From Roseovarius sp. TE539 (GTDB lineage: Bacteria; Pseudomonadota; Alphaproteobacteria; Rhodobacterales; Rhodobacteraceae), in the NCBI RefSeq assembly GCF_003298505.1, contig NZ_QNGB01000003.1:62001-126000 (forward strand): a stretch of 64,000 bases of DNA. Reading direction: 5' to 3'. Of the stretch, positions 56,877 to 64,000 are shown piece after piece. The notes beneath the pieces were generated by a model, which was not told where the DNA came from, did not search any database, and saw only the letters and a program-made list of their open reading frames with translations. The stretch's first letter is position 1, and the number at the start of each line of letters is the position of its first letter. A program made the position numbers and the translations under genes.

Positions 56877-57461
56877 TCACGCGGTGAGCACCCGGTGTGC
56901 CGCCTGCTGCATCATCATCACGTAGCGCGCCTGGTCCCATCCGCAGCTCTGGGTCAGGAGCTCCCAGTTGGTGATTGACAGCTGCGTCCAGAGCCAATCC
57001 GTTGATTCCTCCTGCGTCATCGCGGCGGTCAGTTGCCCGTCGCGTGCCAGCACCGTCACCACGGTTGAGCAAGCCTCGCGGAAATCACCCATCCTCTCGT
57101 TCCAGGCGCGGGCGGCCTCCTCGTCTGTTTCCTTGAGCACCATCAGCGTTTTGGCCATGCCGAAGATGTGCGGGATATACGCGCCCCAGGTCGCGACGAG
57201 GGCCGCGAGCCTGTCTGTGCCCCGGCCGCTGCAAATACCGGCATCCAGTGCCGCGTGCAGACCGTGCGCGATGTCCTGATGCCGGGTCGCGGCGATGAAA
57301 AGCTCGGTCCGGTTCGGAAAGTGCAGGTAGAGCGCCTGCCGGCTGACGCCCGCGCGTTTCGCGATGTCCGACATGCGCGCACCAGTGCCCGGGGTCGATT
57401 CCAGCAACTCGCACGTGGCGTCGAGGATACGGGTGCGGGTTGTCGGATTTGTACTTGACAT
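56877..57461 (-). CDS. TetR family transcriptional regulator
   Basis: A 194-residue TetR regulator. N-terminal HTH (residues about 10-55: TRTRILDATCELLE, ARMSDIAKRAGVSRQALYLHF) with the family signature; the C-terminal ligand-binding part is divergent (GMAKTLMVLKETDEEAARAW). It is divergent from the flavodoxin-fold gene with a 67-base shared region holding a perfect palindrome, which makes autoregulation and control of that gene very likely. Confidence 0.95.
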   Translation of the reverse strand: MSSTNPTTRTRILDATCELLESTPGTGARMSDIAKRAGVSRQALYLHFPNRTELFIAATRHQDIAHGLHAALDAGICSGRGTDRLAALVATWGAYIPHIFGMAKTLMVLKETDEEAARAWNERMGDFREACSTVVTVLARDGQLTAAMTQEESTDWLWTQLSITNWELLTQSCGWDQARYVMMMQQAAHRVLTA

Positions 57462-57479
57462 AGCGTAAAGCCCTCCCTA

Positions 57480-57516
57480 ATTGACAGCGTGTCAATAGAC
57501 ACGATGTAAAGTCAAT
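57480..57516. promoter_or_regulatory. TetR-type operator with overlapping palindromes and promoter
   Basis: In the divergent region a perfect inverted repeat ttgaca-gcg-tgtcaa spans 57481-57495; gtgtc-aata-gacac (57489-57502) overlaps it, and attgac (57480-57485) pairs with gtcaat (57511-57516). ttgaca could be a -35 with atgtaa (57504-57509) as -10 at 17 bases for the plus-strand gene, so repressor binding would block transcription. Confidence 0.75.
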
Positions 57517-57528
57517 GGAGAAACCCTC

Positions 57529-58110
57529 ATGACCCGCAAGATCTTCATATGGGTGGCGCATCCCAAGCCTGGCTCCCTCAGTGCTGCGCTGGCGGACGCA
57601 TATGAGAAGGGGGCTGCGGCCCGCGGTGCCGAAATCCGACGCATGGACCTCGCGGGGATGAGCTTCGATCCGGCCTTCGAGGGGTACGGGGCCGACCCTC
57701 GTGCGCTTGAGCCGGACCTTCTGCAATGGCGGGAAAACCTGGCCTGGGCCGAACATGTGCTTCTGCTGCACCCGTATTGGTGGGGTGCGATGCCCGCGCG
57801 CGCCAAGGCGGTTCTGGACCGGGCCCTGACCTCGGGATTCGCCTTCAGGTACCACGATCGCGGCATGGGATGGGACAAGCTGTTGACAGGTCGCACGGCG
57901 GATACCTTCATCACCTCCGACACCCCGCCGTGGCTGGATGTCTTGCTGTACCGCAAGCCGGGCCGGCGAGTGCTGCGCAATCAGGTTCTGGGCTTTTGCG
58001 GTATCAGGACACGCCGGCAAGTGCAGTTCGGGCCGGTAAAGCTGGCCGATCCGGGAAAGATCGCCGGCTGGCTCGGACGGGCCGAATCCCTTGGCCGTTC
58101 CGCAGCCTGA
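57529..58110 (+). CDS. NAD(P)H dehydrogenase (quinone), flavodoxin-like fold
   Basis: A 193-residue Flavodoxin_2 family enzyme related to KefF/YwrO/MdaB. The FMN-binding loop region is VAHPKPGSLSAALADAY (residues about 8-24), and LLLHPYWWGAMPARAKAVLDR is the typical active-site segment (about 84-104). These enzymes reduce quinones or electrophiles with NAD(P)H. It is divergent from the TetR gene and has a palindromic operator directly upstream, so it is probably induced by a small electrophile or quinone (inference). Confidence 0.93.
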   Translation: MTRKIFIWVAHPKPGSLSAALADAYEKGAAARGAEIRRMDLAGMSFDPAFEGYGADPRALEPDLLQWRENLAWAEHVLLLHPYWWGAMPARAKAVLDRALTSGFAFRYHDRGMGWDKLLTGRTADTFITSDTPPWLDVLLYRKPGRRVLRNQVLGFCGIRTRRQVQFGPVKLADPGKIAGWLGRAESLGRSAA

Positions 58111-58422
58111 CCGATTGGGACAGGTACAGCACAAGCGAATCATGCAATCGGAATGACAATATTTTCCGGAGCCGCCCCTCTGACAGGATTGGTCTCACGG
58201 CGGGCCCAAACTGCAGCGGGGCCTGACTCCATGCGGCCCAAGAACCGGACGGGATATTCCGAGGTCTTTCCGGTCTGGCTTGCGGGGGAGAGAGCCGGTC
58301 TCGGGCGGGCTTGCAAGACATGTGCTGACATTCTTGAAGCGCCCGCCGGGAGACCGGTTCGCGGCGGGCGCCGGCCCCTTGGGCCCCCGATGCAGCCAGG
58401 CAACGGGCCGACGGGCCGGCCC
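58111..58422. other. 312-base gap between convergent genes
   Basis: No gene seen. The stretch separates the flavodoxin-fold gene (plus) from leuA (minus), and contains the leuA 3' hairpin at 58339-58371 plus smaller GC-rich inverted repeats (ggccggccc, ggccccttgggcccc). Nothing else is recognised. Confidence 0.5.
58339..58371 (-). terminator. 10-bp hairpin downstream of leuA
   Basis: gcgcccgccg / cggcgggcgc, a perfect 10-bp stem with a 13-base loop, lies about 50 bases past the leuA stop on the minus strand, followed by ttcaag. The T tract is short, so it may be Rho-assisted. Confidence 0.6.
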
Positions 58423-60015
<1,593 letters not shown>

Positions 60016-60034
60016 GTCGGGTCTCTTTTGATTG

Positions 60035-60114
60035 TCCTAAGCCTGTCGGCGCGAAATGGGCACATCCTCTGAGCGGTCGCGCCGGATCACGGCACGCTCA
60101 GAGGCGGCTTAGGA
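60035..60114 (-). promoter_or_regulatory. leuA attenuator: three perfect stems with crossing topology
   Basis: Read in transcript order, segment A (60114-60106, tcctaagcc) pairs with A' (60043-60035), 9 bp; B (60104-60095, cctctgagcg) pairs with B' (60075-60066), 10 bp; C (60084-60077, cggcgcga) pairs with C' (60054-60047), 8 bp. B:B' encloses C, and C:C' encloses B', so they are mutually exclusive or form an H-type pseudoknot inside the A:A' helix. The leader peptide's Leu codons and stop overlap A and B. No T-run follows, so the output may be Rho-dependent or translational. leuA starts 19 bases after A'. Confidence 0.85.
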
Positions 60115-60193
60115 GCAGCAGGGCGGCGACAGCACAAGGCGCCGGCCGGATGGACGGTGCGATTACGGTATGGCTGTGACCCTGCGTTCGCAT
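60098..60193 (-). CDS. leuL: Leucine leader peptide (31 aa)
   Basis: The frame starts at ATG 60191-60193 and ends at TGA 60098-60100. The coding end is CTG CTG CTC CTA AGC CGC CTC TGA, giving LLLLSRL: four consecutive Leu codons, then a fifth, then stop, exactly within the base-paired leader region of leuA. This is the classic design of ribosome-mediated attenuation: stalling at Leu codons when charged tRNA-Leu is scarce would change RNA folding. No other start codon exists in this frame. A perfect TATAAT lies only 7 bases before the ATG, so the message may lack a 5' UTR. It is too short for normal gene calling. Confidence 0.82.
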   Translation of the reverse strand: MRTQGHSHTVIAPSIRPAPCAVAALLLLSRL

Positions 60194-60200
60194 GCCGGTT

Positions 60201-60229
60201 ATTATAGGCTTGACGGCGGCTGTTGGAAA
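60201..60229 (-). promoter_or_regulatory. Promoter of the leuL-leuA transcript
   Basis: On the minus strand a perfect -10 TATAAT (60201-60206) follows tttcca (60224-60229, 4 of 6 with TTGACA) at a 17-base spacing. The expected start of transcription, about 7 bases further, falls on or next to the leader ATG at 60193. Confidence 0.7.
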
Positions 60230-60301
60230 CCCCGGAATTTGCCCCCGGGCATTCACCGAACGGGCTTGATACCCGAGGTCGCGCAGCTACTTGCCCTTGT
60301 C

Positions 60302-60967
60302 ATGGAAACAGCTCTCATCATAGGCGCTTCGGGCGGTATCGGCAGCGCTTTATCCGGGGCGCTCGAGGCGCGGAGCGTCAGGGTTACCCGCCTCTCCCGG
60401 CGCAAGGATGGCCTAGACGTGACAGACGAAGCGTCGGTCAAGGCGGCACTCGGGCGCCTGGATGGCGTGTTCGACCTTGTCTTCGTGGCGACTGGCGCTC
60501 TGGAGATTGATGGCGCGCAGCCTGAAAAGGCCCTGTCGCAGGTGACGTCTAGGGCGATGGCGGATCAGTTCATGCTCAACTGCGTAGGGCCTTCTCTGGT
60601 GCTCGGACATGCGCGGCACCTTCTGCCGCGCGACCGCTCGTCGGTCTTTGCGGCGCTGTCGGCGCGGGTCGGGTCGATCGGTGACAACCGGATGGGTGGC
60701 TGGTATTCCTATCGCACGTCCAAGGCCGCGCTGAACCAGATGATCCGTGGCGCCTCGATCGAATTGGCACGCACGCACCCGAAAGCGGCCTGCGTGGCGC
60801 TGCACCCCGGAACTGTCGCAACCGCCTTTACCGAGAAATACCTTGGCCGGCATCCTTCGGTGACCCCGCAGGAGGCAGCACAGAACCTGCTGATGGTGAT
60901 TGACGGGCTCGACGCCGAGGACACCGGTGGTTTCTACGACTGGCAGGGCGAGACGGTGCCATGGTGA
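60302..60967 (+). CDS. SDR family oxidoreductase
   Basis: A 221-residue short-chain dehydrogenase. The NAD(P)-binding motif is IIGASGGIGSAL (residues about 5-16), the catalytic pair is YRTSK (Tyr-x-x-x-Lys) preceded by a Ser-containing ALSARVGSIGDN segment. It resembles C-factor (CsgA)-like SDRs. The ATG at 60302 is chosen because it starts METALIIGASGG; upstream frame extends to 60170 without homology. The stop overlaps the photolyase gene by 7 bases, so the pair is translationally coupled. Confidence 0.93.
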   Translation: METALIIGASGGIGSALSGALEARSVRVTRLSRRKDGLDVTDEASVKAALGRLDGVFDLVFVATGALEIDGAQPEKALSQVTSRAMADQFMLNCVGPSLVLGHARHLLPRDRSSVFAALSARVGSIGDNRMGGWYSYRTSKAALNQMIRGASIELARTHPKAACVALHPGTVATAFTEKYLGRHPSVTPQEAAQNLLMVIDGLDAEDTGGFYDWQGETVPW

Positions 60968-62490
60968 ACCGGTTGATCCTGGTTCTTGGCGATCAGCTTT
61001 CGCATGCGCTGTCGGCGCTGCGCGACGGTGACAGGTCAGGTGATCTGGTGGTCATGGCCGAAGTGGCCGATGAGGCAGCCTATGTGCCCCATCACCCGGC
61101 CAAGATCGCACTCGTGCTGTCTGCGATGCGTCATTTCGCGGAAGAACTGCGGGCGGATGGCTGGCAGGTGGCTTATACCCGGTTCGACGATCCCGGCGCG
61201 GCAACATCCATCGTTGGCGAGCTGCTGCGGCGCGGGCAGGATCATGCAACCGACAAGATCATTGTCACCCGTCCCGGCGAATGGCGGCTGATAGAAGCGC
61301 TGGAAGATGCGCCGCTGACCGTCACGATGTTGCCGGACGACCGTTTCATTTGCCCGACCGAAGTTTTCGATCAGTGGGCGGAGGGGCGCAAGACCTTGCG
61401 CATGGAGTACTTCTATCGAGAGATGAGGCGGCGCACCGGGCTTCTCATGGAAGATGGCACGCCGGCGGGTGGCAAGTGGAATTTCGACCATGACAACCGC
61501 AAGCCCGCAGCGGCCGACATGCTGCGACCCGGACCGAAGCGGTTTGTGCCAGACGCTGTGACCGAGGAGGTGCTCGATCTTGTCGAGGCGCGCTTTGGCG
61601 GCAACTTCGGCCGGCTGCGCCCCTTCTGCCTGGCCGTCACCAGATCCGAAGCCCTGGACGCGCTGAATCACTTCTCCACAAATCTGCTTGCGGGGTTCGG
61701 GGATTATCAGGATGCGATGCTGAACGATGACCGTTTCCTTCATCATTCGGTGCTGTCGCCCTATCTCAACATCGGGCTTCTGGAGCCGATGGAGGTGTGC
61801 GAGCGCGTGGAGCACGAATGGCGTGCCGGGAACGTACCGATCAACGCCGCCGAGGGGTTCATACGCCAGATCATCGGCTGGCGGGAATACATGCGCGGGA
61901 TCTATTTCCGCGAAGGACCCGGCTACACACGCCGCAATGCGCTTGGTCACCGCCGTGACCTTCCGGCGATGTACTGGGGCGCGGAAACCGGCATGGCCTG
62001 CATGCGCAGCGCCATCGCCCAGACCCGCGAGGAGGCGTACGCGCACCACATCCAGCGGCTGATGGTCACCGGCAACTTCGCCCTCCTGGCCGGGGTGGAC
62101 CCGCATCAGGTGCATCAGTGGTATCTGTCTGTCTATGCCGATGCGTTCGAATGGGTGGAGGCACCCAACACAGTTGGCATGAGCCAGTTCGCCGATGGGG
62201 GCATCATCGCCAGCAAGCCTTACGTGAGTTCGGGAAACTACATCGACCGGATGTCGAATTACTGCGGTAGCTGCGCGTATTCGGTGAAGGAAAAGACCGG
62301 TGAGCGCGCGTGCCCCTTCAACCTGCTTTATTGGGATTTCATGGACCGGCACCGTGATCGCTTCGAAGCCAACCCGCGCATGGCTCAGATGTATCGGGGC
62401 TGGGACCGCATGAGCAGCCAAAAGCGCGCGGCGGTGCGGGAAGGCGCCGGCAGAATCCTGGCGCGCCTGGATGCGGACGAACCTGTCTGA
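60961..62490 (+). CDS. FeS-containing bacterial cryptochrome/(6-4) photolyase
   Basis: A 509-residue member of the FeS-BCP (PhrB/CryB) family. The N-terminal antenna-binding domain (NRLILVLGDQLSHALSAL) and the FAD-binding C-terminal part with GRMSNYCGSCAYSV-type sequence (MSNYCGSCAYSVKEKTGERA) are present. Four cysteines, Cys347, Cys435, Cys438 and Cys451, have the same spacing as the 4Fe-4S ligands of Agrobacterium PhrB (350, 438, 441, 454). PhrB repairs (6-4) photoproducts; Rhodobacter CryB is related. The ATG at 60961 overlaps the SDR stop. Confidence 0.95.
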   Translation: MVNRLILVLGDQLSHALSALRDGDRSGDLVVMAEVADEAAYVPHHPAKIALVLSAMRHFAEELRADGWQVAYTRFDDPGAATSIVGELLRRGQDHATDKIIVTRPGEWRLIEALEDAPLTVTMLPDDRFICPTEVFDQWAEGRKTLRMEYFYREMRRRTGLLMEDGTPAGGKWNFDHDNRKPAAADMLRPGPKRFVPDAVTEEVLDLVEARFGGNFGRLRPFCLAVTRSEALDALNHFSTNLLAGFGDYQDAMLNDDRFLHHSVLSPYLNIGLLEPMEVCERVEHEWRAGNVPINAAEGFIRQIIGWREYMRGIYFREGPGYTRRNALGHRRDLPAMYWGAETGMACMRSAIAQTREEAYAHHIQRLMVTGNFALLAGVDPHQVHQWYLSVYADAFEWVEAPNTVGMSQFADGGIIASKPYVSSGNYIDRMSNYCGSCAYSVKEKTGERACPFNLLYWDFMDRHRDRFEANPRMAQMYRGWDRMSSQKRAAVREGAGRILARLDADEPV

Positions 62491-62507
62491 ATCGGCTCAA
62501 AGCATGT

Positions 62508-62555
62508 TGCGCCAGATCGGATTTCACCCGCCCGTCGTGCCAGCGACGGGCACGC
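62508..62555 (+). repeat. Dispersed 3'-end repeat with conserved hairpin, copy 2
   Basis: Matches 18452-18498 in the outer segments tgcgccagatcggat and gcgacgggcacgc; the inner stem here is 7 bp (cccgtcg / cgacggg, loop tgccag). It starts 18 bases after a stop codon, as the other copy does after 8, consistent with a role at gene 3' ends. Confidence 0.6.
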
Positions 62556-62580
62556 GCCGGCCCGCCCCAACCCGTCCCCC

Positions 62581-62610
62581 GGCCGTCTCCGATTGAACGC
62601 CATACGCCCT
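62581..62610 (+). repeat. Dispersed intergenic repeat, copy 2 (pair with 550-579)
   Basis: 28 of 30 bases equal the copy downstream of ruvB, same strand. It lies 25 bases after the end of the hairpin-bearing repeat at 62508-62555, so here the two repeat types form a composite block. Confidence 0.6.
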
Positions 62611-63019
62611 GGGCGGCGGTGGTTGGTCATGCGTGCCTTTGCCTCGCTTGGAGGGGCAGTGCCGTGGCCGGCCGTGGAACTGAAAAACCGTCGCGGGTTC
62701 CGGGAAGGTCCGGAGCATTTGGGTGCCCGCTTCGGTGGCCGCGCCAACCGCCTTCATCCCGGTTCGCGGGCGCCAAGGTCATGCCCTGGAACATCTTCTC
62801 GCATGACCGCCGTATCCCTGACGGTTGCCACGTGCCCGAACGCCTGCGCCGCCGATTTCCCCGCGGCGCCGGTCGACACATGACCCGGCAGGTTGCCCCG
62901 GCGGAGAAGGCAGACGGGCCTTGTGTGAATCGGGCTCGACACCGGCAGGCTCCTTGCGCCGCGATGAAAGAAAGAACGACGTCGCGATGCCAGTGTCGTT
63001 TGATCCGCGCCGAAGGCGG

Positions 63020-64000
63020 TTACTCGGCGGTTTCTTCCGCGCCGGCGTCCTGCGGTTCGGGATCGGTCCGGGCCAGGCTCCCGTCCTGCCACTGGCCGCT
63101 TTCCTCTTCGCCGGAGGCATAGCGCATCGTACCTTCGCCCTGGCGCTTGCCCTTGAGGAACATCCCCTCGTAGACGTCACCATTGGCATAGGTGGCCACG
63201 CCGCGGCCTGAAATCTCACCGTTGCGCCATTCACCGGTGTAACGGAAACCCCCGGGCATAACGATCTCGCCCTCGCCATGGCGTTGCCCCTCTCGGAAGT
63301 CGCCGGTATAGACCGTGCCATCGGGGTATGTGGCCTTGCCCTCGCCGTGGCGCTTGCCCTCTTTCCATTCACCTTCGTACCTGTAGCCATCCTCGTAGGT
63401 CATGACACCGAAGCCGTGGTTCTTGGCGTCCTTGAACCCACCCTCGTAGACCAGACCGTTGGGATAGGTTGCCCGGCCCTCGCCCTCGATCACGCCGTCC
63501 ACCCATTCGCCCTCGTAGGTTGCACCGTCAGGATAGGTGATCTTGCCCTCGCCATTGGCGAGATCGTTGCGGAATTCACCCTCGTAGACCGATCCGTCAG
63601 GGTAGGTCACGCGGCCCTGCCCCGAGATCTGTCCGGCCACCCAGGTGCCCACGTACTTGTAGCCGTCGGTACCGGTGAAGGTGCCCTGTCCGTGGCGCTT
63701 GTCATCCTTGAATTCACCTTCGTAGACATCGCCGTTGGCATAGGTAACGCGCCCTTCGCCTTCGCGGCGGCCGCTTACCAGCGTGCCTTCGTAGACATCG
63801 CCGTTGGGCTGGGTCAGTTTGCCTTTGCCGTCTATCTGTCCGTCCTGCCAGCGCCCCTCGTACACCAGCCCGTCCGGCATTGTCAGGGTGCCCTCTCCAT
63901 GCCGCGCCCCCTGCTTGACCTCGCCTTCATATGTCGCGCCATCCGGGTAGGTGATGCGCGCCTGGCCGTCCTTCACGCCGTTGTCCCAGTCGCCCTCGTA
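63020..64000 (-). CDS. MORN-repeat protein, C-terminal part (runs off window)
   Basis: The 327 visible codons encode 13 good MORN units plus one degenerate final unit, each about 23 residues with the pattern YEGxWxxGxxxGxGxxxYxxG (for example YEGEFKDDKRHGQG). The array already begins at the window edge, so the true start and any N-terminal domain lie outside. A charged tail (TDPEPQDAGAEETAE) ends the protein. MORN repeats bind membranes or partner proteins in many systems; here the function is unknown. It is encoded opposite to the photolyase gene with 529 bases between stops. Confidence 0.9.
   Translation of the reverse strand, partial: YEGDWDNGVKDGQARITYPDGATYEGEVKQGARHGEGTLTMPDGLVYEGRWQDGQIDGKGKLTQPNGDVYEGTLVSGRREGEGRVTYANGDVYEGEFKDDKRHGQGTFTGTDGYKYVGTWVAGQISGQGRVTYPDGSVYEGEFRNDLANGEGKITYPDGATYEGEWVDGVIEGEGRATYPNGLVYEGGFKDAKNHGFGVMTYEDGYRYEGEWKEGKRHGEGKATYPDGTVYTGDFREGQRHGEGEIVMPGGFRYTGEWRNGEISGRGVATYANGDVYEGMFLKGKRQGEGTMRYASGEEESGQWQDGSLARTDPEPQDAGAEETAE

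Larger units (their letters stand above)
62491..63019. other. 529-base gap with two dispersed repeats
   Basis: No gene seen. It contains the hairpin-bearing repeat at 62508-62555, directly after the photolyase stop, and the second copy of the ruvB-downstream repeat at 62581-62610. The remaining 400 bases up to the MORN gene stop show no promoter or motif that I can support. Confidence 0.5.

Noticed and set aside
60267-60293. RpoE- or RpoH-like promoter before the SDR/photolyase genes (TGATAC or CTTGATA)
   Set aside because: The -35 part is suggestive but the -10 is poor at every spacing tried; not strong enough to list as a feature.
63020-64000. Regular 69-bp repeats taken as a CRISPR-like or satellite array
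   Set aside because: They are codons of MORN repeats in one open frame, with no constant spacer pattern.

Overview
The window is about 64 kb of high-GC chromosomal core DNA from an alphaproteobacterium, most likely a member of the Rhodobacteraceae (Roseobacter/Rhodobacter group). This rests on gene order known from that family: ruvB before tol-pal-tilS-ftsH; the cytochrome aa3 assembly run coxB-ctaB-small ORF-ctaG-coxC-surf1-thrC-M16 peptidase with subunit I encoded elsewhere; fhs next to folD; and one large single-strand Tad pilus locus. I saw no tRNA, rRNA, CRISPR array, prophage or intact insertion sequence.

Layout. 1-4.7 kb: ruvB 3' end, an unrecognised protein, two tandem secreted proteins that join a LysM domain to a solute-binding-protein fold, an RNA cyclic phosphodiesterase and a YbgC thioesterase. 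4.8-14.3 kb: tolQ, tolR, tolA, tolB, pal, cpoB (cell-envelope constriction and outer-membrane integrity), then tilS, ftsH and a SAM methyltransferase; tolQ and tolR are separated by an unusual 271-bp insert. 14.5-17.2 kb: fhs and folD, the formate-to-methylene-THF one-carbon route. 17.2-20 kb: a DUF2306-type membrane protein and two membrane-anchored LytTR regulators with a PaaI-type thioesterase between them. 20-23.1 kb: pdeM and an Lhr-type helicase, half of the ligase-associated DNA repair set. 23.3-35.5 kb: Tad/Flp pilus genes, all on the minus strand, starting at two 59-residue Flp pilins, ending at the prepilin peptidase and a AAA ATPase, and divided by several hairpin terminators. 35.9-43 kb: 3-oxoacid CoA-transferase (scoAB), topA, dprA, tldD. 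43.1-50.7 kb: cytochrome c oxidase assembly genes, thrC, an M16 peptidase and a GNAT, with an FNR-type palindrome upstream. 50.7-58.1 kb: a secreted MBL-fold protein, an FAD-linked oxidase, an iron-binding ABC protein, an acyl-CoA synthetase, and a divergent TetR/flavodoxin-fold pair with a clear palindromic operator. 58.4-62.5 kb: leuA with a leucine attenuator, then an SDR coupled to an FeS-containing bacterial cryptochrome/photolyase. 63-64 kb: the 3' part of a MORN-repeat gene that runs off the window.

Most notable signals. (1) The leuA leader: a 31-codon ORF with four consecutive Leu codons, a fifth Leu codon and a stop, overlapping three perfectly paired segments (9, 10 and 8 bp), two of which cross in pseudoknot/alternative-fold topology, with a TATAAT so close to the leader ATG that the transcript may be leaderless. 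(2) The LysM/solute-binding tandem. (3) The insert splitting tolQ from tolR. (4) Two Flp pilin genes too short for usual ORF cut-offs, with a 13-bp perfect hairpin after the first. (5) The paired membrane LytTR regulators. (6) Three families of short dispersed intergenic repeats.
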